NCBI GenBank assembly: GCA_913061425.1
Contig: CAJXUO010000048.1
Location: forward strand, 1-8,081
From: an uncultured Lutibacter sp.
GTDB lineage: Bacteria; Bacteroidota; Bacteroidia; Flavobacteriales; Flavobacteriaceae
Direction of reading: 5' to 3'
DNA: 8,081 nucleotides
The position numbers were made by a program, and so were the translations under genes. Positions 1 through 7,189 of this stretch are shown one piece after another. Below the pieces are notes generated by a model. It had not been told where the DNA came from, made no database searches, and saw nothing but the letters and a program-made list of their open reading frames with translations. Every line of letters starts with the position of its first letter. The first letter of the stretch is position 1.

Positions 1-870
1 TAATAAATCTTCAACATAATCAACTGTTTTTTGAGTCTTATTCCCAACTATATATTTACCGTTTCCTGCTCCTGCAATTTCTTTAAGAGTTTCTGGATTC
101 AATTTAGTAATGACAACTTCTCCTTTACTGTCCTTCTTATAGCCTTCTAATTCTCCTTTATACTTTATTGGTATTGGCCCTCCTTTTTCAGTTCCTACTC
201 CAATTGTATAAGTTTTTATTCCCTCTTTTGTGGCTTGGGCAATTGCACTTGAAGCATCTTCTTGATGATCTTCACCATCTGAAATAATGAATAAGAAACG
301 ATTGGTTTGTTCGTCATTATTATAATATGAACTTGCTAATTTTATGGCTTCATTTATTGCAGTTCCTTGGCTAGAAACCATATCAGGATTTGCACTTTGC
401 AAGAACATTTTTGCAGCACCATGATCTGTAGTTATCGGTAGTAATGGATACGAATTTCCTGCATAAATAATGATTCCTATTCTGTCACTTCCCAATTTAT
501 CAATAATCTTAGAAATAATTTGTTTCGCCTTTTCTAATCTGTTAGGAGCAATATCTTCTGCCAACATGCTTTTTGAAACATCTAATGCAAAAACGATATC
601 TACACCTTGCCGCTTCACTGTTTCCATCTTTGTTCCCATCTTTGGGTTTGTAAGGGAAACGATTAAAAAGGCTAAACCAAGTAAGAAAATCGTCATTTTT
701 AAAAAGTACTTAAAGGTTGATTTCTCTGGACTTAACTTATCTAACAATCCTATTTTAGCAAAGTTTTTTTGGGTTCTTTTTTTCCACCAAAAAATAAGCA
801 AAAACACCATAAACAATATTGGTATTGCTACTAAATAAATAAAATATGTTGGTTCTTCTATTTGATACAT
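1..870 (-). CDS. batB: BatB, VWA-domain membrane protein of the Bat operon (C-terminus outside window)
   Basis: Open on the minus strand from ATG at 870 to the left edge, giving 290 residues without a stop, so the 3' end is missing. Two hydrophobic segments (about residues 9-28 and 57-73) flank a basic linker and anchor the protein in the inner membrane. A von Willebrand factor A domain follows from about residue 89. Its MIDAS metal site is complete: DVSKS (D97, S99, S101), T170 in SSQGTAIN, and D198 in ISDGED. BatB is known from Bat/aerotolerance operons as a VWA partner of MoxR ATPases; its molecular role is not settled. The start lies 4 bases after the batA stop, so translation is probably coupled. 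Bacteroidota BatB usually has a further membrane helix near the C-terminus, which would fall off the window. I separate it from BatA by gene order and by domain layout. The family is certain; the A/B name is very likely. Confidence 0.93.
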   Translation of the reverse strand, partial: MYQIEEPTYFIYLVAIPILFMVFLLIFWWKKRTQKNFAKIGLLDKLSPEKSTFKYFLKMTIFLLGLAFLIVSLTNPKMGTKMETVKRQGVDIVFALDVSKSMLAEDIAPNRLEKAKQIISKIIDKLGSDRIGIIIYAGNSYPLLPITTDHGAAKMFLQSANPDMVSSQGTAINEAIKLASSYYNNDEQTNRFLFIISDGEDHQEDASSAIAQATKEGIKTYTIGVGTEKGGPIPIKYKGELEGYKKDSKGEVVITKLNPETLKEIAGAGNGKYIVGNKTQKTVDYVEDLL

Positions 871-874
871 TTTC

Positions 875-1876
875 TTATATAAAACTTCTATAAACTGTGA
901 ATCTCAATAACATTTCTATCATTAATAATAGTCCTGCGAGCAATACTAACGAACGATATTTTTCGTCATAATTATAATATTTATACTCTTCTATTTCTGT
1001 CTTTTCTAATTTGTTGATTTCTGCATAAATCGCCTTTAACTTAGAGTTATCAGTTGCTCTAAAGTATTTTCCTCCTGTTTCTTGAGCAATATATTTCAAT
1101 AATTCTTCATCAATTTCAACTTTCGCATCTTGAAAAATTAGCTTTCCACTCATGTCTTTGGCAACAGGAAATGGAGCCGTTCCATTTGTACCAATTCCAA
1201 TTGTATATGTTTTTATTCCAAGTCCTTTGGCGAGTTCTGTAGCCGTTTTTGGGTCAACAAATCCTGTGTTATTTACACCATCGGTTAATAAAATAATTAC
1301 TTTACTTTTTGCTTTACTTTCTTTTAATCTATTAACGGCAGAACCAAGTCCCATTCCAATGGCTGTTCCGCCATCCATTTGTCCCCATTTAATCTTTCTA
1401 ATTGTATTCTTCACAATTCTTTTATCACTGGTAATTGGAGTTTGTGTAAAACTTTCTCCAGCATATACTACAATTCCAATTCTGTCATTTGGACGTTTGT
1501 TTACAAAGTCTATTGCGACTACTTTTAAAGCTTCTAAACGATTTGGCTTTAAATCTTTTGCCAACATACTTGCTGAAACATCAATAGCCATCACAATATC
1601 AATTCCTTTATTGGAATTTATTCTTGAGCTTACAGATACATTTCTTGGTCTTGCCAATGCAACTATTAATGCTGAAATTGCTAATAACCTAAAAATATTT
1701 AACATCGGTTTTAGACGAGATAAAATAGTTGGCTTGAAAGATCTTGTACTTGACAAAGTCAATGTTGCACTCTCTTTTTTGCGCATCAAGAAATACCTAA
1801 CTGCCAATAAAGGAACAATCAGTAGTAGCCACAAAAACTGTGGATGTGTAAACTCAAAATTATTCCACATCATCAT
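875..1876 (-). CDS. batA: BatA, VWA-domain membrane protein of the Bat operon
   Basis: 333 residues, the usual BatA length. The N-terminal helix (about residues 13-30) in the context FTHPQFLWLLL is typical of the aerotolerance-regulator N-terminal region. A second helix lies at about 60-76 and a C-terminal helix at about 308-327. The VWA domain (about 92-285) sits on the periplasmic side by analogy with the family. The MIDAS motif is intact: D99-x-S101-x-S103, T171 in GGTAIG, and D199 in LLTDG. The protein probably binds a divalent metal and a partner protein, and may be a client of the MoxR ATPase encoded upstream. Three consecutive ATG codons (1876, 1873, 1870) open the frame; all lie inside the end of the upstream gene, whose stop is at 1860-1862, giving up to 17 bases of overlap and implying translational coupling. 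Which of the three is used cannot be decided. Confidence 0.95.
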   Translation of the reverse strand: MMMWNNFEFTHPQFLWLLLIVPLLAVRYFLMRKKESATLTLSSTRSFKPTILSRLKPMLNIFRLLAISALIVALARPRNVSVSSRINSNKGIDIVMAIDVSASMLAKDLKPNRLEALKVVAIDFVNKRPNDRIGIVVYAGESFTQTPITSDKRIVKNTIRKIKWGQMDGGTAIGMGLGSAVNRLKESKAKSKVIILLTDGVNNTGFVDPKTATELAKGLGIKTYTIGIGTNGTAPFPVAKDMSGKLIFQDAKVEIDEELLKYIAQETGGKYFRATDNSKLKAIYAEINKLEKTEIEEYKYYNYDEKYRSLVLLAGLLLMIEMLLRFTVYRSFI

Positions 1877-2774
1877 TTTCCTCTACTTTTTTAGGTTTTA
1901 AATCTTTAATAATCAATTCCGTATCAACTCTATGAGATTGTATTTCTCCCGAAACTGGTTTGTGTTTCGCAAACTTGACTAAATCAGCTTCTTGTAATAG
2001 TTTTTGAAGGTTGTCAATTGTTTCTTTTGGTAAATCAAGTGTTTTTATTTTATTAAAGTCCTGTATTGTTTCCATCAACTCATCGGTAGTTGATTCTAAT
2101 GCTGGAATATTTAATTCACGCTCAATATATGTTCTAATAATATCTGTTAGTTCAATATAATATTGCTTTACTTTATTGTTTTGCCATAATTGCTGTTCGT
2201 CTAACTCACCTAATCTTTGCATTGCCGTTATATAAGGTGGAATACGGTTTTCTATTGCAATTTGTTCTTTCTTTTTTCTAAAAACAAAATACAATATGAT
2301 TGCTAAAATCAATGCTAATATTGCTAGGCCTAACCAAATATAATTTTTGTAATCATCAAAAATTATTGGTTGATCTATAACTGTCTTTATTGGAAATAAT
2401 CTTTGTTTTAAGGTGTCAACTTTAACAGTTGCAACATCAATCAATAAAGAATCAGTACTGTATTTTTTGTTATTAATGAATACTTGTTGACGTGGAATAA
2501 CATAACGGCCGCTATCGAAACTAGTCAGTAAATATTTTTTGATGTATTTGGTAGGTGTTGTATCAATCTTTAATTCTTCAACGACCTCAACCTTTTTTAA
2601 ACTATCTAAAACTAATTTAGGGAATACAACGTTATCCGTTTTATCAACCGATATTTTATATTCTATTTGTTCTCCTATTCTGATACTTGTTGTATCTACA
2701 ATAGTTTCAATAGGGTTTTGAGCAAATAATAATCCGCCACAAAGAAATATAAGATATGTAATAATTCTACTCAC
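1860..2774 (-). CDS. Bat operon membrane protein: BatD-like periplasmic part plus DUF4381-like cytoplasmic part
   Basis: 304 residues starting at a GTG codon (2772-2774). Residues 1-18 form a signal peptide ending in LLFAQ. Residues 20-143 are rich in beta-type sequence, with phrases such as IRIGEQIEYKISV that resemble the immunoglobulin-like repeats of BatD. One transmembrane helix lies at about 146-166, followed by a basic RKKK stop-transfer. The cytoplasmic part (about 170-304) is helical and contains QYYIELTDIIRTYIERELNI and EADLVKFAKHKP, the patterns I associate with DUF4381. The gene sits between DUF58 and batA, exactly where proteobacterial Bat operons carry a DUF4381 gene. Function is unknown; it could link the cytoplasmic MoxR/DUF58 pair to the periplasmic VWA domains (inference). 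It starts 3 bases after the DUF58 stop and overlaps batA by 17 bases. The domain assignment is from recalled patterns, not a profile search. Confidence 0.85.
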   Translation of the reverse strand: MSRIITYLIFLCGGLLFAQNPIETIVDTTSIRIGEQIEYKISVDKTDNVVFPKLVLDSLKKVEVVEELKIDTTPTKYIKKYLLTSFDSGRYVIPRQQVFINNKKYSTDSLLIDVATVKVDTLKQRLFPIKTVIDQPIIFDDYKNYIWLGLAILALILAIILYFVFRKKKEQIAIENRIPPYITAMQRLGELDEQQLWQNNKVKQYYIELTDIIRTYIERELNIPALESTTDELMETIQDFNKIKTLDLPKETIDNLQKLLQEADLVKFAKHKPVSGEIQSHRVDTELIIKDLKPKKVEENDDVE

Positions 2775-2777
2775 GTT

Positions 2778-3647
2778 TTATGCTCCTTTTCGTTTAAAAT
2801 ATCCTAATAATTTTTTTACGTAACTCTCGTCAATTCTTGTGTTTATAGCTCCAGAACCACTTTTACTAAATGATTTTTCAAAATAATCTAAAGACTCTAA
2901 ATAGTTTGCTTTATAAGAATTTCTTACTTTTTTAGACATCGTGTTTACGAGTAAAACCTTCCCGCTTTCCGCATCTTTTACTGGCAACATTCCAAGGTTT
3001 GGAATTTCTTCATCATGTTTATCATACACGCGAATCCCTGTGACATCATGTTTGTTTCCAAGTATTTTAAGAGAATGATCATAATCTGTATCCATAAAAT
3101 CTGATAACACAAAAACAATTGCTTTTTTCTTCATCACATTTGATACATATTTCAGCGCTTCTCCAATATTCGTTTTATTGCTTTTGGGTTTGAACTCTAT
3201 TAACTCCCTTATTATTCTCAAAACATGACTTTTCCCTTTTTTAGGAGGAATAAACAATTCAATGTTATCAGAAAACAAAACCAAACCAACTTTATCATTA
3301 TTTTGAGTTGCAGAGAAAGCTAATGTTGCTGCAATTTCTGTAATTGTATCTCTTTTAAATTGTTCGGTTGTTCCAAAAAATTCAGAACCAGAAATATCAA
3401 CCATTAAAACCATTGTCAACTCTCGCTCTTCTTCAAAAACTTTGATGTGAGTATCATTATAACGAGCGGTAACATTCCAATCAATTGCACGAATATCATC
3501 TCCATATTGGTACTGGCGAACTTCAGAAAACGTCATCCCTCTTCCCTTAAACGAACTGTGATATTCGCCAGAAAAGATGTGATTAGACAAACGTTTTGTC
3601 TTAATCTCAATTTTACGTACTTTCTTTAGTAATTCTTTAGTATCCAT
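2778..3647 (-). CDS. DUF58 domain protein (VWA-like) of the Bat operon
   Basis: 289 residues, the compact length normal for Bacteroidota DUF58 proteins. There is no signal peptide or membrane helix, so it should be cytoplasmic. The DUF58 hallmark YGDDIRAIDWNVTAR is at about residues 48-62. A VWA-like fold follows, with a full MIDAS set: DISGS (D84, S86, S88), T159 in KTNIGEAL, and D183 in LSDFMD. DUF58 proteins are regular neighbours of MoxR ATPases and are thought to be adaptors or clients; no enzymatic activity is established. The C-terminal 40 residues are basic and end KRKGA. The gene follows moxR after a 90-base gap that contains a repeat/hairpin element, and it is followed 3 bases later by the next gene. 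ATG start at 3647. Confidence 0.95.
   Translation of the reverse strand: MDTKELLKKVRKIEIKTKRLSNHIFSGEYHSSFKGRGMTFSEVRQYQYGDDIRAIDWNVTARYNDTHIKVFEEERELTMVLMVDISGSEFFGTTEQFKRDTITEIAATLAFSATQNNDKVGLVLFSDNIELFIPPKKGKSHVLRIIRELIEFKPKSNKTNIGEALKYVSNVMKKKAIVFVLSDFMDTDYDHSLKILGNKHDVTGIRVYDKHDEEIPNLGMLPVKDAESGKVLLVNTMSKKVRNSYKANYLESLDYFEKSFSKSGSGAINTRIDESYVKKLLGYFKRKGA
2783..2788 (-). promoter_or_regulatory. Shine-Dalgarno-like site for the GTG-started Bat operon gene
   Basis: On the minus strand the bases AAGGAG lie inside the last codons of the DUF58 gene, 8 bases before the GTG at 2774-2772. No ATG is available nearby in that frame that would keep the signal peptide, so this site helps to fix the start. 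Most other genes here show only A/T-rich leaders, as is usual in Bacteroidota. The match could be chance, because it also encodes the C-terminal KGA residues. Confidence 0.5.
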
Positions 3648-3654
3648 TTGTTAT

Positions 3655-3728
3655 TGTTGAACTGTTTAAATGTTTATCTGTTGAACTGTTTTGTCTTTTT
3701 ACAAAAACAAATCAACGATTTAACGATT
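3655..3728 (-). repeat. Intergenic hairpin and direct-repeat element between moxR and the DUF58 gene
   Basis: Three overlapping structures fill most of the 90-base gap. (1) A 13-base word, plus strand tgttgaactgttt, occurs at 3655-3667 and again at 3679-3691, a 24-base period. (2) The second copy forms an inverted repeat with 3704-3716: arms 3680-3692 and 3704-3716 pair over 13 positions with one G-U and one mismatch, around an 11-base loop at 3693-3703. (3) The word aacgatt is repeated at 3714-3720 and 3722-3728. In the mRNA this would be a weak AT-rich stem without a following U-run, so it is not a standard terminator. It may be a processing or attenuation site, or a dispersed repeat. The base matches are direct observation; any role is inference. 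Confidence 0.7.
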
Positions 3729-3737
3729 CCACATTTT

Positions 3738-4748
3738 CTATGGTACTTCTACTTCGTTTACAATCTTATTGATAATATCTATTGAAGTGATATTCTCAGC
3801 TTCAGCTTCGTATGTTATTCCAATTCTGTGACGTAAAACATCTTGTACAACTGCTCTAACATCTTCAGGAATCACATATCCTCTTCGCTTTATAAATGCA
3901 TAGCATTTTGCAGCTATCGCTAAATTGATACTCCCTCTTGGAGACGCTCCAAAACTGATTAAGTTCTTTAAATCTGGTAAGTTATATTTTTCAGGGTAAC
4001 GAGTGGCAAAGACAATATCAAGTATATATTTCTCGATTTTCTCGTCCATATACACTTCTTTTGCTGCTTCTCTTGCTTTATTAATTTGCGCCAACGAAAC
4101 AACTGCATTTACTTTATCAAAACCTCCTTTTAAGTTTTGACGCATTATCAACTGTTCATCTTCAATCTTCGGATAGTCAATCACTACTTTCAGCATAAAT
4201 CTATCCATTTGTGCTTCTGGTAAAGGATATGTTCCTTCTTGTTCTACTGGATTTTGAGTTGCCATTACTAAAAACGGATCATCCAATTTAAAAGTGGTGT
4301 CACCAATAGTAATTTGACGCTCTTGCATTGCTTCTAATAATGCAGATTGTACTTTTGCTGGTGCTCTATTTATTTCATCTGCCAACACAAAATTGGCGAA
4401 AATCGGTCCTTTTTTGATAGAAAACTCATTATCCTTCATGTTATAAATCATCGTTCCAACAACATCTGCAGGTAATAAATCTGGCGTGAACTGTACTCTA
4501 CTAAAATCCCCTTTTACAGCCTTAGACAATGTGTTAATTGCTAAAGTTTTAGCCAATCCAGGAACTCCTTCTAATAATATATGTCCGTTTCCTAATAATC
4601 CAATTAATAATCGTTCGATCATGTGTTTCTGACCAATAATTACTTTATTCATTTCCATAACTAACAAATCAACAAAAGCGCTTTCCTTTTCTATCTTTTC
4701 ATTGATTGCTCTAATGTCTACTGTTGTATTATTTTCTTCTATCATCAT
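3738..4748 (-). CDS. moxR: MoxR family AAA+ ATPase, first gene of the Bat operon
   Basis: 336 residues, the standard MoxR length, with no membrane segment. AAA_3 core: Walker A GVPGLAKT (residues 61-68), Walker B VLADEI (121-126, D124 and E125), sensor 1 in MATQNP (N166), the family signature EGTYPLPEAQMDRF (171-184), and a sensor 2-like GASPRG (R271). The C-terminal lid contains RRGYVIPEDVR. MoxR ATPases form hexamers that use ATP to remodel or activate proteins carrying VWA domains; the three VWA genes directly downstream are the likely partners. Start is ATG at 4748 or the next codon at 4745. A candidate promoter lies 15 bases upstream, so the gene probably begins a transcript, though no clear terminator separates it from lpxH. 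The family assignment is firm. Confidence 0.97.
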   Translation of the reverse strand: MMIEENNTTVDIRAINEKIEKESAFVDLLVMEMNKVIIGQKHMIERLLIGLLGNGHILLEGVPGLAKTLAINTLSKAVKGDFSRVQFTPDLLPADVVGTMIYNMKDNEFSIKKGPIFANFVLADEINRAPAKVQSALLEAMQERQITIGDTTFKLDDPFLVMATQNPVEQEGTYPLPEAQMDRFMLKVVIDYPKIEDEQLIMRQNLKGGFDKVNAVVSLAQINKAREAAKEVYMDEKIEKYILDIVFATRYPEKYNLPDLKNLISFGASPRGSINLAIAAKCYAFIKRRGYVIPEDVRAVVQDVLRHRIGITYEAEAENITSIDIINKIVNEVEVP

Positions 4749-4763
4749 TAAAATTTAAACGCG

Positions 4764-4794
4764 TGAATATACTATGCTTTCTTTGGGATTGCAA
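4764..4794 (-). promoter_or_regulatory. Candidate promoter of the moxR/bat operon
   Basis: On the minus strand TATATTCA (4764-4771) resembles the Bacteroidota -7 element TAnnTTTG, and TTG (4792-4794) lies 20 bases upstream as a -33 element. The expected transcript would start only about 10 bases before the moxR ATG. The -7 match is imperfect (TTCA for TTTG). The same TATATTC sits at the same distance upstream of the dCMP deaminase gene, which supports a real signal. Confidence 0.45.
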
Positions 4795-4863
4795 GAAGCA
4801 CAATTAATTTTTTTATTGCTGTTAAAAATTGGTTAAAAAAATGTTTAAAATCACTTAAGGTAG

Positions 4864-5619
4864 TTATCCTTCAAAAGTTTTGAGGGTTAATTCTTTCGAG
4901 TCAAACACTGCGTAGGTAAAATGAGTAATCCAATCTCCTGTATTGATGTATTTTGAATTTTCTCCAACAGTTATTTCCATTGGTAAATGTCGATGACCAA
5001 ATAAAAAATAATCGTAGTGTTTATCTTCTAATTTTCGTTTTGCATATTGCACCAACCACTCTTTCTCTTCTCCTAAAAAAAGAACGTCTTCTTCACCAGA
5101 AATGAGTTTGTTTTTTACGGATAAGTATTGTGCTAGTTTCACACCAATATCTGGATGAAGCCATCTATAAAGCCATTTTGATATGGGATTTTCAAAAACC
5201 TTCTTCATTCTTTTATATCCTTTGTCTCCAGGTCCTAATCCATCTCCATGCCCAATCAAAAAGGTTTTGTTGTGGAATGTAAATTCTTTTGATTGATGAT
5301 ATACTGGAATATTCAATTCTGACTGAAAGTAGTCTCTCATCCATAAATCATGATTACCAACAAAAAAATGAATTGGAATTCCGCTGTCTCTTATTTCAGC
5401 TAATTTACCTAAAACTCTAACAAACCCTTTAGGAACAACGGTTTTGTATTCGAACCAAAAATCAAATAAATCACCCAATAAAAAAATTGCCTCCGCATCT
5501 TCTTTAACAATGTCTAACCAACGGATAAACTTTTGTTCCCTTTCTAAACTGTCTTTTGCAGTTGGAGCTCCTAGATGCTGGTCTGAAGCGAAATATATTT
5601 TAGTTTGAATACTCATCAT
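4864..5619 (-). CDS. lpxH: UDP-2,3-diacylglucosamine diphosphatase (LpxH)
   Basis: Calcineurin-like metallophosphoesterase of 251 residues, close to the roughly 240 of E. coli LpxH. It hydrolyses UDP-2,3-diacylglucosamine to lipid X and UMP, the fourth step of lipid A synthesis, at the cytoplasmic face of the inner membrane. Metal-site motifs are all present (numbering from the chosen start): SDQH (D13, H15), GDLFD (D50, D53), GNHD (N89, H90, D91), GHGD (H124) and GHRH (H209, H211). There is no signal peptide. The frame stays open to an ATG at 5649, but that adds ten residues unlike the family; I prefer the paired ATGs at 5619 and 5616, just before IQTKIYFASD. This gives a 20- or 17-base overlap with ctpA, so translation is probably coupled. 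Another metallophosphoesterase role is possible, but length and motifs favour LpxH. Confidence 0.88.
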   Translation of the reverse strand: MMSIQTKIYFASDQHLGAPTAKDSLEREQKFIRWLDIVKEDAEAIFLLGDLFDFWFEYKTVVPKGFVRVLGKLAEIRDSGIPIHFFVGNHDLWMRDYFQSELNIPVYHQSKEFTFHNKTFLIGHGDGLGPGDKGYKRMKKVFENPISKWLYRWLHPDIGVKLAQYLSVKNKLISGEEDVLFLGEEKEWLVQYAKRKLEDKHYDYFLFGHRHLPMEITVGENSKYINTGDWITHFTYAVFDSKELTLKTFEG

Positions 5620-7189
5620 TAATACTGTCCAAAAAGAATACTTTTTCAATCATTTTATCATTGGATTGAATCGTTTTGTAAAAACCATTATCATCAAATA
5701 GGTTTTGAGCGATACTGGCTTTTAAATATCTTTTTACAATCTGTTTTTTAGTGTTCGGTATTGGTAACGTAATCTCCATTCTACTAAAATACTCATTTAA
5801 AATTTCTTCATCTTGATCAAATGAAGAAATAAAATCTTGCAAAGCAATATTTTTTAATGCTTTTCTATTCGTATCTACATATTCAAAAGAAAATCTATTT
5901 AATAAATTTGAATTTACATATTTATTTTCAATAAATTGAGTTGTGTCTATTGCAACAAAAACGTCAGGCACAATTCCTCCACCTCCATAAACAATTCTTC
6001 CTTTAGGTGTTGTATACTTCAAAGAGTCATTTACTTTGATACTGTCTTTTGAAACCAACTCTCCATTTTCAAATCGCTTATTAAAACTTTCTCTATATTC
6101 TTTATTGTGATTTAAGTCATATGGTTTTTGAATAGATCTACCTGTAGGAGTATAATACCTTGCTGTGGTTAACCTAATAGCCGAACCGTCACCAAGACCC
6201 ATGGTTTGCTGAACTAACCCTTTTCCAAAAGATCTACGTCCAATTATAGTTCCTTTGTCGTTGTCTTGAAGAGCACCTGCAACTATTTCTGATGCTGAGG
6301 CAGAATTTTCATTAATCAAAATATAAACCTGCCCCTTTTCAAAGTCTCCTTTGTCTGTAGCAAAATCTTTATCTATTTCACCTTTTTTATTTTTTGTGAA
6401 CACAATTAATTTATCGTCTTCTAAAAATTCATCTGCAATTTTATTAGCAATGTCCATAAAGCCGCCAGGATTGTCTCGTAAATCCAACACCAACTTTTCC
6501 ATCCCTTTATTAATTAAATCATCAAGAGCGTTTTTAAATTCATTGTATGTTGTTCTTGCAAACCTATCTACTTTGATAAACCCAATTTCATCGCTCAACA
6601 TGTAACTTGCCGAAACACTACTTATAGGAACTTCTCCTCTGATGATTTCAAAATCTAAAATTTCATCTTCAATATGTCTATAAACAGTTAAATTAACTTT
6701 AGTCTCTGTATCGCCTTTCAAAATTTTCATAACAGCATCACTTGTGATTTTAACACCAGACAATGAGTCGCTATCTGCCTTTAAAATTCTATCTCCAGCC
6801 TGTAATCCGACCTTTTTACTTGGCCCTCCATCCAATATTTTAGTAATTACAACAGAATCATTATGAATAATAAATTGAATTCCAATTCCATGAAAATTTC
6901 CTTGCATTTGTTCATTATCTCTTTCAAAATCTTGTTTGCTAAAATAATGTGAGTGAGGATCTAACTTATTTATGATTTGATCAATAGCGCCATCTAATAG
7001 ATCCTCTGTATTTACATCGTCTACATAATCATGCTGTATATAATCAATTAGTCTCTTTATTTTAGCCTCTTCACTGTTAGACTTAAAAATCGAGCTTGTG
7101 CTATTTTTAAAATTAAAAAAACTACCAATCAAAATTCCAATTGCAATTGCAACTCCTAAATAAATTGGTAAATATGACTTCGTTTTCAT
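5600..7189 (-). CDS. ctpA: S41 family C-terminal processing (tail-specific) protease CtpA
   Basis: 529 residues, typical of Bacteroidota S41 peptidases. An N-terminal helix (about residues 7-24) serves as signal anchor, placing the enzyme on the periplasmic side. Domains in order: an N-terminal helical part with DYVD and DPHSHYF (about 45-85), a PDZ domain (about 97-180) with GIGIQF and GGPSKKVGLQAGD, the S41 catalytic domain (about 195-420) and a C-terminal helical extension. The serine-lysine catalytic residues are intact: S298 in NENSASASE and K323 in FGKG, 25 residues apart as in Prc and CtpB, with Q327 as the third member. The family trims or degrades exported proteins from their C-termini. 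Start ATG overlaps the stop of the dCMP deaminase gene by four bases (ATGA, 7186-7189), and the end overlaps lpxH. Confidence 0.95.
   Translation of the reverse strand: MKTKSYLPIYLGVAIAIGILIGSFFNFKNSTSSIFKSNSEEAKIKRLIDYIQHDYVDDVNTEDLLDGAIDQIINKLDPHSHYFSKQDFERDNEQMQGNFHGIGIQFIIHNDSVVITKILDGGPSKKVGLQAGDRILKADSDSLSGVKITSDAVMKILKGDTETKVNLTVYRHIEDEILDFEIIRGEVPISSVSASYMLSDEIGFIKVDRFARTTYNEFKNALDDLINKGMEKLVLDLRDNPGGFMDIANKIADEFLEDDKLIVFTKNKKGEIDKDFATDKGDFEKGQVYILINENSASASEIVAGALQDNDKGTIIGRRSFGKGLVQQTMGLGDGSAIRLTTARYYTPTGRSIQKPYDLNHNKEYRESFNKRFENGELVSKDSIKVNDSLKYTTPKGRIVYGGGGIVPDVFVAIDTTQFIENKYVNSNLLNRFSFEYVDTNRKALKNIALQDFISSFDQDEEILNEYFSRMEITLPIPNTKKQIVKRYLKASIAQNLFDDNGFYKTIQSNDKMIEKVFFLDSINDEYSN

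Noticed and set aside
470..838. A 122-codon plus-strand open frame opposite batB
   Set aside because: Antisense shadow of the MIDAS-containing BatB coding sequence; no domain and no promoter-like site in front of it.
1152..1901. A 249-codon plus-strand open frame opposite batA
   Set aside because: It lies entirely over a well-supported minus-strand VWA gene, its translation shows no recognisable domain, and a similar antisense frame lies over the paralogous batB. It is explained by codon bias of the real genes.
4749..4863. Possible terminator between lpxH and moxR
   Set aside because: The gap has T-runs but no stem with G/C content next to them; only the short palindrome cttaag near 4855 is present.
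5620..5649. Upstream ATG extending lpxH by ten residues
   Set aside because: The added residues are unlike the family N-terminus and would enlarge the overlap with ctpA to 50 bases. The ATG pair at 5619/5616 lies directly before the conserved phosphoesterase start.
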